Shown here in pieces: positions 7,322 through 14,496 of a stretch of DNA of 25,699 nucleotides. Each line of letters starts with the position of its first letter. Position 1 is the stretch's first letter. Source of the stretch: JACMLD01 sp040007355 (GTDB taxonomy: Bacteria > Bacteroidota > Bacteroidia > Chitinophagales > Chitinophagaceae). The stretch lies in contig JBDTVE010000219.1 in NCBI GenBank assembly GCA_040007355.1, positions 1 through 25,699 of the forward strand, read 5' to 3'. Under the pieces are notes generated by a model. It was not told the DNA's origin and did no database searches. It saw only the letters and a program-made list of their open reading frames with translations. The position numbers and the translations under genes are program-made.

Positions 7322-8902
7322 ATGGTATTTTTGCCGGAATTTAAATTTAAACCAATGCCCGCACACGATTTATTTGTTGTATACCTGATTGGCTTGCTGT
7401 TAGTAATGCTTCCCTCTTATGGCCTCTACAAGCTCTTTATAAAGGCCGGTTTGCCCGGCTGGAAGGCTTTTGTGCCGTTTTACAATACCTGGATAATGCA
7501 GGAAACTGCCAAAAGGCCCCGATACTGGGCTGTATTGCAATTGATACCCATCGCGGGCTGGTTTATCACTATGGGAATATTTATTGAATGGGTAAAATTA
7601 TTTGGCCGGTTTTCGCTGGGTGCCCATACGCTTTCCGCTTTTTTGCCCATGTTCTATTTTCCTTATATCGCGTCCAATAAAGACACGCGGTTTATCGGGC
7701 CGGAGGCCGTGAAGAAAAATTATAAAAAATCCGCTGCCCGCGAATGGATTGACGCCGGCGTTTTTGCAGTAGTGGCGGCCACACTTATCCGCACCTTTGT
7801 ATTTGAAGCTTATACCATACCCACCGGGTCCATGGAAAAGACATTGCTTATCAATGATTTTCTTTTTGTCAGCAAGCTGAGCTATGGCCCGCGCATACCC
7901 AATACACCGCTATCGGTTCCTTTTGTTCATGCCACCCTGCCCGGGAGCCTCAAAAGCTCGTACCTGGAATGGATAAAAATACCTTATACCCGCTGGTTTC
8001 CCAGTCCTGTTAAACGGAATGATATTGTTGTATTTAATTTTCCCGCCGGCGATACCATGATCAATAAGGAAGAATATTTATCGGCTATTCCCTATTACCA
8101 GGTTTGTATACAGCTGGGCAACGGCAATATAGATGCGGGTCGCCAGGTGATTTTATCCAACCCCGATGATTACCCGCTGGTGGTAAGACCGGTTGATAAA
8201 AGAGAGAACTATGTAAAACGCTGTGTGGCCATTTCGGGTGATAGCCTGCAGGTAAAAGACGGTACTTTGTTTATCAACGGGGCAGCCGTGCCCTTTCCAC
8301 CAAAATCAGAAATGTATTATGATGTGGAGACAAAGGGTCAGGTTCTTGACCCCACCACGATGAAAGAGGAATATGATATTGATATGGACGGAGATAAAAA
8401 CGAACTGATACCGCGCACAGACAAAGGAAAGAACAGTTATATAATGTTGCTCACCGCGGATGCAAAACAGAAAATGGTCAAAAACGGGTTTGCCGATAGT
8501 ATCTCCCTTTATATGAAAAAAGACCGTACCGATTTTCCGTATGATACCATTCATACCGCGTGGTCAGTAGATAATTACGGGCCGGTATGGGTTCCTAAAA
8601 AAGGCGCCACCATTACCATAACGCCCAACAATTACGCTATCTACAGCCGGATCATCAATGTATACGAACACAATAAGTCCGACTGGAGAGCCGGCAAATT
8701 GTACATCAACGATACCGCCACCAACAACTATACTTTTAAAATGAATTATTACTGGATGATGGGCGATAACCGTCACGGCTCGCAGGACAGTCGTTTCTGG
8801 GGTTTTGTACCGGAAGACCATGTGGTGGGCGAAGCATGGCTTATCTGGATGAGCTGGGATCATGGTGTACGCTGGAACCGCTTGTTTAAACGAATACACT
8901 AA
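7322..8902 (+). CDS. lepB: Signal peptidase I, Bacteroidota type
   Basis: This 526-residue signal peptidase I removes signal peptides from exported proteins at the outer face of the inner membrane. Catalytic Ser170 lies in TIPTGSMEKT and the general base Lys299 in ENYVKRCVAISGD. The C-terminal box MMGDNRHGSQDSRFWG is present. Hydrophobic segments occur at about 16-36, 68-93 and 142-160. The enzyme is far longer than E. coli LepB (324 residues) because of an N-terminal membrane extension and a large insert between the Lys motif and the GDN box; both are usual in Bacteroidota. ATG 7322 has GGAG just upstream at 7316-7319; an in-frame Met at residue 12 is an alternative start. Confidence 0.95.
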   Translation: MVFLPEFKFKPMPAHDLFVVYLIGLLLVMLPSYGLYKLFIKAGLPGWKAFVPFYNTWIMQETAKRPRYWAVLQLIPIAGWFITMGIFIEWVKLFGRFSLGAHTLSAFLPMFYFPYIASNKDTRFIGPEAVKKNYKKSAAREWIDAGVFAVVAATLIRTFVFEAYTIPTGSMEKTLLINDFLFVSKLSYGPRIPNTPLSVPFVHATLPGSLKSSYLEWIKIPYTRWFPSPVKRNDIVVFNFPAGDTMINKEEYLSAIPYYQVCIQLGNGNIDAGRQVILSNPDDYPLVVRPVDKRENYVKRCVAISGDSLQVKDGTLFINGAAVPFPPKSEMYYDVETKGQVLDPTTMKEEYDIDMDGDKNELIPRTDKGKNSYIMLLTADAKQKMVKNGFADSISLYMKKDRTDFPYDTIHTAWSVDNYGPVWVPKKGATITITPNNYAIYSRIINVYEHNKSDWRAGKLYINDTATNNYTFKMNYYWMMGDNRHGSQDSRFWGFVPEDHVVGEAWLIWMSWDHGVRWNRLFKRIH

Positions 8903-8972
8903 ATGGTTGTCGGCTGGGGATTAGGGGCAATACTGCTCCCGTATTAATAGCTAACAGCTTCAATAATCAGTT

Positions 8973-9458
8973 ATGAATAGATCAGCTTACTCTTTTGCTT
9001 ATGAGGTATACAGCTCCGTAGACGATTTGAACAAAGAAGACGCCTGGTTATTACAACATGCAAAGGAAATTTCTAATAGCGCCTATGCACCTTATTCCAA
9101 ATTCAGGGTGGGAGCGGCGGCACGCCTGTTAAACGGTGAAATTGTAAAAGGAACCAACCAGGAGAATGCAGCCTACCCTGCAGGAATATGCGCCGAAAGG
9201 GTTTTACTTTCGGCTGCGGCAACCTTGCACCCGCAGGTTCCCATCGTTTCTATTGCCATCAGCTACCGGAGCGATACCATCAAAAGCAATCATCCTATTA
9301 CACCCTGTGGTATCTGCCGGCAGAGCCTGCAGGAATATGAGCAAAGGGTGAACAATCCCATTAGGCTGATATTGGGCGGACTGGAGGGCAAGGTGGTGAT
9401 CATTGAAAAAGCCAGTATGTTATTGCCGCTGTCTTTTACTGCCAGTGATTTACGCTAA
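8973..9458 (+). CDS. cdd: Cytidine deaminase
   Basis: This 161-residue enzyme deaminates cytidine and deoxycytidine to uridine and deoxyuridine in pyrimidine salvage. The zinc site is complete: Cys73 and the proton-shuttling Glu75 in AGICAERV, and Cys112 and Cys115 in PCGICRQ. An NAAYPAG segment that binds the nucleoside precedes it. The length suits the homotetrameric class, with a short N-terminal extension. It begins 70 bases after lepB on the same strand, so read-through is possible, but no functional link is expected. Confidence 0.95.
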   Translation: MNRSAYSFAYEVYSSVDDLNKEDAWLLQHAKEISNSAYAPYSKFRVGAAARLLNGEIVKGTNQENAAYPAGICAERVLLSAAATLHPQVPIVSIAISYRSDTIKSNHPITPCGICRQSLQEYEQRVNNPIRLILGGLEGKVVIIEKASMLLPLSFTASDLR

Positions 9459-9524
9459 TAAATAGGCAATGTATCATACCGGCGGCCTTGGTTTATACCA
9501 GCCATGGCTCGCGTTCAGTCTTTT

Positions 9525-10031
9525 TTAAAACAAGGTCTGCACGCCCCAGGTGATTTTCGCTTCCAGTTCCAGTAGCCATTTTTTGCGCCAGAGTCCGCCG
9601 GCATACCCTACCAGGTCGTTGTTGGAGCCAATGACGCGGTGACAGGGAACAATGACGGCGATATCGTTTTTTCCATTGGTAGCGGCTGCCGCCCGGATAG
9701 CTGCGGGATCGCCCAGTCTTTTTGAAAGGGTTAAATATGAAATCGTTTTACCATAAGGGATATTTAGTAGTTCATTCCATACGCGCTGCTGAAAAACGGT
9801 GCCCTCCTGGCATATCGGCACTTCAAATTTTCTTCCCTGACCCTGGAAATAGGCCTTCAGCTCATACACGCACAGTTGCAACACCGGCGGTGCACCGGTT
9901 TGCAGATCATCCGGAGCCGAGGGCCGGTCAGCTTCCTGCAGGAAATGCACCCGGGTAATACAGTCGTTGTTACAACTGACCTGTACGGTGCCCAGGGGCG
10001 ATGCAAAAAAAGTATGATATTTTTTTAACAT
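9525..10031 (-). CDS. ogt: Methylated-DNA--protein-cysteine methyltransferase
   Basis: This 168-residue suicide enzyme moves the methyl group from O6-methylguanine in DNA to its own cysteine. The active-site motif is PCHRVIG, followed by the usual NDLVGYAGGLWRKKWLLELE. A helix-turn-helix-like DNA-binding segment precedes it (IPYGKTISYLTLSKRLGDPAAIRAAA). I chose ATG 10031 because homology starts there (LKKYHTFFASPLGTVQVSC). The frame stays open further upstream only because it overlaps the csaA coding region. The start lies two bases after the csaA stop, so the two genes form an operon. Confidence 0.93.
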   Translation of the reverse strand: MLKKYHTFFASPLGTVQVSCNNDCITRVHFLQEADRPSAPDDLQTGAPPVLQLCVYELKAYFQGQGRKFEVPICQEGTVFQQRVWNELLNIPYGKTISYLTLSKRLGDPAAIRAAAATNGKNDIAVIVPCHRVIGSNNDLVGYAGGLWRKKWLLELEAKITWGVQTLF

Positions 10032-10033
10032 TA

Positions 10034-10373
10034 TTAGCCAATTTTGAGACCGTTCCCTCCGGCTTGTTGCGGTAGCAATAAAATTACTTGTTTTTCTGCT
10101 GTATATATACCCAGCACCAGGCATTCGCTAACAAAATGGTCCATTTGTTTAGGGGCAAAATTTACTACGGCGATAGTCTGTATGCGGGGTAAATCTTCTT
10201 TTTTATACGGTCTAACAGTTGGGCGGCGGATTTTTTTATACCCAGTTCGCAAAATCAATTTTTAATTGATAAGAAGAGTTTATGGCTTTTGGAAAATCAG
10301 TAACTTCCGTTATGGTTCCGGTTCTGATATCAAGTTTTTCAAAATCGGCCCAGGCAATGATATGCATACACAT
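10034..10373 (-). pseudogene. csaA: CsaA-like tRNA-binding chaperone gene with two frameshifts
   Basis: From ATG 10373 the frame reads MCMHIIAWADFEKLDIRTG, the start of the CsaA family (a small OB-fold tRNA-binding, chaperone-like protein), and stops after IDFANWV. The family's next part (GELGIKKSAAQLL) continues in a second frame from about 10250. The last part (YKKEDLP, then TIAVVNFAPKQM and SECLVLG) continues in a third frame from about 10208 to TAA at 10034. Both breaks are explained by one missing G on the coding strand (TTTGCG for TTTGGCG, and CCGTAT for CCGGTAT). Repaired, the protein would be about 113 residues, the normal size. It leads directly into ogt. Either a recent pseudogene or sequence errors. 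Confidence 0.85.
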
Positions 10374-10401
10374 TTTTTTTCAACAATAAATTAGCTAACA
10401 A

Positions 10402-10812
10402 ATGAAACGAACAGCAACAGCCGTGTGGAACGGTTCGGGAAAAGACGGCAGCGGAAATTTGACAACGCAAAGCACATCACTTAACAAAACACAGTATTCT
10501 TTTAAATCAAGATTTGAGCAGGGGGTGGGCACCAACCCCGAAGAACTTGTTGCAGCCGCGCACGCTGGTTGTTTTGCCATGAAATTAAGTTTTGTATTGG
10601 GCGCTGCCGGTTTTACACCGGAATCGCTGGAAGCTACGGCCACCGTATCGCTCGACGATGGCACGATAACCTCTTCAAACATTGTTGTGACGGCAAAAGT
10701 ACCGGGTATTGACGCGGCCAAATTTAAGGAATGCGCCGATGATGCCAAGGCAAATTGCCCTGTCAGCAAACTTCTTAATACAAGCATCAGCCTGGAGGCA
10801 AAGCTGGCATAA
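10402..10812 (+). CDS. OsmC/Ohr family peroxidase-like protein
   Basis: This 136-residue protein belongs to the OsmC/Ohr family of thiol peroxidases that reduce organic hydroperoxides. The two redox cysteines are Cys57 (AAAHAGCFAM) and Cys119 (ANCPVSKLL), with Arg37 and Glu47 in the positions of the catalytic pair. The ANCPVSK segment is of the OsmC rather than the Ohr type. A third cysteine, Cys111, lies near the second. It is divergent from csaA with only 28 bases between start codons, so the promoters must overlap or lie inside the neighbouring coding region. Confidence 0.92.
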   Translation: MKRTATAVWNGSGKDGSGNLTTQSTSLNKTQYSFKSRFEQGVGTNPEELVAAAHAGCFAMKLSFVLGAAGFTPESLEATATVSLDDGTITSSNIVVTAKVPGIDAAKFKECADDAKANCPVSKLLNTSISLEAKLA

Positions 10813-10879
10813 GATGATGTCAACCTCAAAAATTAAACACAAAGGTCTAAATACTACATACTAAAATTTACATACTACA

Positions 10880-12310
10880 ATGAACCAAACAAAAAAAAAC
10901 AAACAGGATCTTTCAAGAAGAAAGTTTATCCGTAACACTTCGCTGGCGGCCGGTAGCTTTTTCATTGTGCCCCGCCATGTGCTGGGCCGTGGTTTTATTG
11001 CACCCAGCGACCAGCTTACGATTGCCGGCGTTGGGGCCGGTGGTAAGGGGAACAGCGATCTAAGGGAATTTTCTAAAAGCCCGAAGGCCAATATCGCTTT
11101 TTTATGCGATGTAGATGATCGCCAGATCACCGATTCAGTAAAACGTTTTCCCAAGGCAAAACGTTATAAAGACTGGCGCGAGCTGTTTGATAAGGAATCT
11201 AAAAACATAGATGCCGTTTCGGTTTCCATACCGGATAATAACCACGCCATTGTTGCCTTGTCAGCCATGCAGCGCGGAAAACACGTGTATGTGCAGAAAC
11301 CCATGACGCACGACATTTACGAAGCCCGCACGCTTACAAAGGCGGCCCGAAAATATAAAGTAGTTACGCAAATGGGCAACCAGGGCGCTTCAGGCGATGG
11401 CGTGCGGTTTATGCAGGAATGGTATAATGCCGGGCTGATCGGCGACGCAACGGAAATCCATGTATGGACCAACCGTCCTGTTTGGCCGCAGGGGATGGGC
11501 AATCCCAAAGGCAAAGACGAAATACCAAAAGAACTCAACTGGGACGTATGGCTGGGGCCCGCGAAATTTGAGGAATACCACAAGGAATTCGTGCCATTTA
11601 ACTGGCGTGGCTACTGGGCTTTTGGTACCGGCGCATTGGGTGATATGGGGTGTCACCTGATAGATCCTGCCTTTAAAACCGTAGGTCTTGGCTATTCTTC
11701 GGAAGTAGAATGCAGTGAAGGTGCTGTTTTTGAAAAAATGTGGAATGCGTCTTATTATCCCGAAAGCTGTCCTATTTCATCTTCCGTAAAATTGAAATTC
11801 CCGGGTAAGAATGGCAAACCCGATGTAAAATTATACTGGATGGACGGCGGTATCAAACCCGAACGACCCGATGAACTGGGTCCCGATGAAAGAATGGGTG
11901 GCGATGACGGTGGCGTAATCATTACCGGTACCAAGGGAAAAATGATGTGTGAATGCTATGGCGCCAACCCACAGCTTTTGCCTACGTCAAAAACCAAGGA
12001 AATAAATGTACCGCAAACCCTGCCCCGTGTGCCCGAAGGCCATTATGTACAATGGGTGAATGCTTGCATCGCTGGGTTCGGAAATGCTGAAACCAGTTCT
12101 CATTTTGATTATGCCGGACCGCTTACGGAAACCATCCTGATGGGTAACCTGGCCCTGAGAAGCTATATTACCAAGGGGCCCGATGGTAAAGGATTCCCAG
12201 GCAGAAAGAAATTACTGTGGGATGCCGAAAATATGAAAATTACCAATTACGATGAAGCCAACCAATATGTAAAACGCGAATACCGGGAAGGCTGGAAACT
12301 GGGCATGTAA
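10880..12310 (+). CDS. Tat-exported Gfo/Idh/MocA family oxidoreductase
   Basis: This 476-residue protein starts with a twin-arginine signal: SRRKFI at 12-17, then a hydrophobic stretch to about residue 34. The Rossmann nucleotide-binding motif is GVGAGGKG (50-57). The usual EKP catalytic lysine motif reads QKP at 139-141, common in this exported subgroup, and a GDMGCHLIDP segment later supplies the conserved His. Such enzymes bind NAD(P) tightly and act on sugars or cyclitols; Tat export fits folding with cofactor before transport to the periplasm. The substrate is unknown. It follows the OsmC gene by 67 bases and ends before a terminator at 12335. Confidence 0.9.
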   Translation: MNQTKKNKQDLSRRKFIRNTSLAAGSFFIVPRHVLGRGFIAPSDQLTIAGVGAGGKGNSDLREFSKSPKANIAFLCDVDDRQITDSVKRFPKAKRYKDWRELFDKESKNIDAVSVSIPDNNHAIVALSAMQRGKHVYVQKPMTHDIYEARTLTKAARKYKVVTQMGNQGASGDGVRFMQEWYNAGLIGDATEIHVWTNRPVWPQGMGNPKGKDEIPKELNWDVWLGPAKFEEYHKEFVPFNWRGYWAFGTGALGDMGCHLIDPAFKTVGLGYSSEVECSEGAVFEKMWNASYYPESCPISSSVKLKFPGKNGKPDVKLYWMDGGIKPERPDELGPDERMGGDDGGVIITGTKGKMMCECYGANPQLLPTSKTKEINVPQTLPRVPEGHYVQWVNACIAGFGNAETSSHFDYAGPLTETILMGNLALRSYITKGPDGKGFPGRKKLLWDAENMKITNYDEANQYVKREYREGWKLGM

Positions 12311-12334
12311 TCAATAGTATTAGTATCCACAAAC

Positions 12335-12364
12335 AAAGCCATCTCTATACGGGGTGGCTTTTGT
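12335..12364 (+). terminator. Terminator of the Tat-exported oxidoreductase
   Basis: AAAGCCATCTC (12335-12345) pairs with GGGGTGGCTTT (12351-12361), an 11-pair stem with G-T pairs and a five-base loop. A short T-rich tail follows. It begins 25 bases after the stop codon. Confidence 0.7.
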
Positions 12365-12441
12365 CTTGTTGCCTTATAGTGAACTATCTACCCTGGTCAT
12401 ACCGAACAGTGGCAAGTGGGGAAGCTTTTGCCAGCTGAATA

Positions 12442-12474
12442 AACAAAAAAGCTTCACGCGGAAGCTTTTTTGTT
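12442..12474. terminator. Bidirectional terminator
   Basis: AACAAAAAAGCTTC (12442-12455) and GAAGCTTTTTTGTT (12461-12474) form a perfect 14-pair stem with loop ACGCG. The A and T runs flank a GC core on both strands, so it can stop transcripts of both convergent genes. Confidence 0.7.
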
Positions 12475-12492
12475 TTACCCTAACTGAACCAT

Positions 12493-12536
12493 ATTTTATA
12501 CATCTCTGCCGGTATGCCGGCAGAGATGTATAAAAT
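12493..12536. repeat. Perfect 20-base inverted repeat with four-base loop
   Basis: The arms at 12493-12512 and 12517-12536 are exact reverse complements and enclose TATG. The stem is AT-rich at the base and has a CTGCCGG core at the top. It lies 18 bases after the bidirectional terminator, in a 376-base gap that also holds the first terminator. The remainder to 12686 shows no gene. It may be a terminator for the gene on the minus strand or a mobile palindromic repeat. Confidence 0.8.
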
Positions 12537-12686
12537 AAATACGACTGTCTGCGAAAAAATGACACTCCTTTATAAAAAAGGATACGGGAATAAGAAATAT
12601 AATTGCCGGTTTGAAATTTCAACTACCATGCCAATCAAAAAAATGGAACCGGGAGGAAATTAAAAAAACATTAATAAGCAGTTTGC

Positions 12687-14057
12687 TTACGATTTTGCAG
12701 TGATGTTCGACAAAGCCGTATCCCGGAGATTTATCTTTTTAATGTGGCTTAGCACCTTTATACCACGTGAACTGGCAGGTGCATCGATGGTTGACTGCGA
12801 ACCAGCGGAAATATCTTTAAATAAAAGTCTTTCTGTTTTATATATTTTATTATTGGCCTGTATATAATCAACCTCCACCTCAACAGACAACAGTGCTACC
12901 ACAGAGCCATTGTGCAAGGTGTATTTTAAACCAGAGATGCCACCAAAAGCACCGGTTTTAAAATCATTCGCGCTCAGCTGTAGATTTTTTTCAATGGCGG
13001 CTACCGTATTTTGTACGGAAGGTTTTATATAAGCAACGGGTGCCTGGGTTTGCTGAACGGGCGTAGTTTTTGCTGCTTCTGCTTTTTCTGTTCCGGTTAT
13101 AATTTTGATTTCTTTTACAGCTCCTGTAGGTGCCAGGGGAGGCTTTACTGCCGCGTGCTGAATAGGTTCGCGATTTTTTGGTGCGGGAGATCCATGCTGA
13201 ACAATGGGTTCGTTCTCAGGTTTGGAACTTGCATCAATGACAGCGTTGGGTTCCGGTTTTACCATGCTGCGGGCAACCGTATATTGATTCGATTTTTCCA
13301 GCAGCGCCTTATTGAAAGTCGCATTGCTGTTTTCACGGCTGATGGACAGACCAATCATAATGCCCAATCCCACCATGGTTGCAATACCAATCACCGCACC
13401 CAATATCATAGACCAGGAAAAACCTGCGTTCGTGGTCTGGTACACCGGTTGCGAAACACTCGCCTGGGTGATAGTACGGGTTAAGAAATCGTTGGCAGCC
13501 ACTCGCACAGAAGTGGCAACAGGTGTTGTTTCCTTTGCAGGTGGTGCGGGAAGTGGAACTTCAGCGCCTGCCTGTTTTTTTTCAATCACCGTGTTATTAT
13601 CAAGGGTGGAATGCCTGGAATTTTCGGACGTTTCTTTTTTTGTTACCAGGGTGGTTAAATTAATGGTGTTGCCGGAAGGCAGCGTAACATGGATATGCCG
13701 GGCAGGCAAATCCTGTACATTAAATTGGTAAACGGGCCTTGGAGCCGGCTGTTGTGGTTGCGGTTGATAGCTATCGCTTGCCTTCACCTGCTGGGAATGA
13801 TAAGAAAGCGTTGTATTTATTTCGCTGACAGCAGCCAGTTTTTGCGCAGGTTGTTTTTTATAAAACCGGTCGTAGGGCTGCTCTTCAACAATAGGAGCAT
13901 ATTTTTTAAAAGCACTTATCTCGCTTGGATATTGCCAGCCTGCGCTCCGCCCTTCTGCCCATAACAAATCATAGGGCTTGAATCCGTTGGATATCAGTTC
14001 CTCTTCAGAGTAAGGGCCCGTTTCTTTGTTGTTTCTCAGCAGGCGGTAATTAATCAT
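12687..14057 (-). CDS. GYF_2 (DUF4339) domain membrane protein
   Basis: This is a 456-residue protein. Residues 1-52 form a GYF_2 domain, with the YRLLRNNKETGPYSEEEL start and the WAEGRSAGW pattern; in this family it is thought to bind peptides. A low-complexity Pro/Gln/Ala region follows. One transmembrane segment lies at about 215-238 (SMILGAVIGIATMVGLGIMIGL). A second low-complexity region precedes a C-terminal domain of about 100 residues (AFGGISGLKYTLHNGSVVALLSVEVEVDYIQ and on), which looks like a beta-rich domain also seen in related Bacteroidota proteins. Topology is probably GYF inside and C-terminal part in the periplasm. Function is unknown. A strong promoter lies upstream at 14155-14185. 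Confidence 0.85.
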   Translation of the reverse strand: MINYRLLRNNKETGPYSEEELISNGFKPYDLLWAEGRSAGWQYPSEISAFKKYAPIVEEQPYDRFYKKQPAQKLAAVSEINTTLSYHSQQVKASDSYQPQPQQPAPRPVYQFNVQDLPARHIHVTLPSGNTINLTTLVTKKETSENSRHSTLDNNTVIEKKQAGAEVPLPAPPAKETTPVATSVRVAANDFLTRTITQASVSQPVYQTTNAGFSWSMILGAVIGIATMVGLGIMIGLSISRENSNATFNKALLEKSNQYTVARSMVKPEPNAVIDASSKPENEPIVQHGSPAPKNREPIQHAAVKPPLAPTGAVKEIKIITGTEKAEAAKTTPVQQTQAPVAYIKPSVQNTVAAIEKNLQLSANDFKTGAFGGISGLKYTLHNGSVVALLSVEVEVDYIQANNKIYKTERLLFKDISAGSQSTIDAPASSRGIKVLSHIKKINLRDTALSNITAKS

Positions 14058-14154
14058 AAAAAAAAGGCATATTAATAAATGACAAAAAACATTGCGACAA
14101 TGGTATTTGTCCTAAAGGGTAGCATGGATGGTTCTTAGGGGGAATGTGGTATTT

Positions 14155-14185
14155 CAAAGTTAGTTATAAGCCAATTCCGCACCAA
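14155..14185 (-). promoter_or_regulatory. Near-consensus promoter of the GYF_2 gene
   Basis: On the minus strand TTG (14185-14183), a 20-base spacer and TAACTTTG (14162-14155) match the Bacteroidota TTG/TAnnTTTG pattern exactly. Transcription would start near 14149, giving a leader of about 90 bases before ATG 14057. Confidence 0.6.
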
Positions 14186-14216
14186 AACTGGTGAACAAAA
14201 AGTTATAAATAATAAG

Positions 14217-14363
14217 TTAAGCTTTGGAAGCCGTTTTTTTGCCGCGTTTGGCAGCCGCCGGGCTCTTGTTAGTGCTCGCGGCCGGGTTGGGAAACGGTAC
14301 AGCCTTCACTACTTTGTAAAGGCTTTTGGTGGCCTGTTTTAACTGTCCACAAAAGTGGAAAAA
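14217..14363 (-). pseudogene. Possible remnant: Lys/Ala-rich C-terminal coding fragment
   Basis: A minus-strand frame of 48 codons without ATG ends at TAA 14217-14219. Its last 30 residues (VKAVPFPNPAASTNKSPAAA and KRGKKTASKA) have the basic, Ala/Pro-rich make-up of a disordered tail of a nucleic-acid-binding protein, and its codon use is GC-rich in an otherwise AT-rich gap. A GTG start would leave a 30-residue peptide. I cannot name the parent family. The rest of the gap (14058-14496) holds two promoters. Confidence 0.25.
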
Positions 14364-14393
14364 TCAAGCCCAAAAACACTATTATTTAGGCGG

Positions 14394-14420
14394 TTATACG
14401 CTTCAAATAAGATAGATTTG
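14394..14420 (+). promoter_or_regulatory. Probable gyrA promoter
   Basis: TAGATTTG at 14413-14420 fits the TAnnTTTG element exactly. TTA at 14394-14396 is a weak -33 element with a 16-base spacer. The leader would be about 70 bases. Confidence 0.45.
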
Positions 14421-14481
14421 CAAACCTTTTAAATCACCGTGTTTGAGCATTGAAACATCCCCGTAAAATCAGTTTTAAAAG

Positions 14482-14487
14482 AAGGAG
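14482..14487 (+). promoter_or_regulatory. Ribosome-binding site of gyrA
   Basis: AAGGAG lies nine bases before ATG 14497. A clear Shine-Dalgarno site is unusual among the genes of this window and fixes the start of gyrA. Confidence 0.7.
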
Positions 14488-14496
14488 CATATCACT

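Noticed and set aside
14346..14359. Small hairpin TCCAC/GTGGA upstream of gyrA
   Set aside because: Five pairs only, no T run; could be chance.
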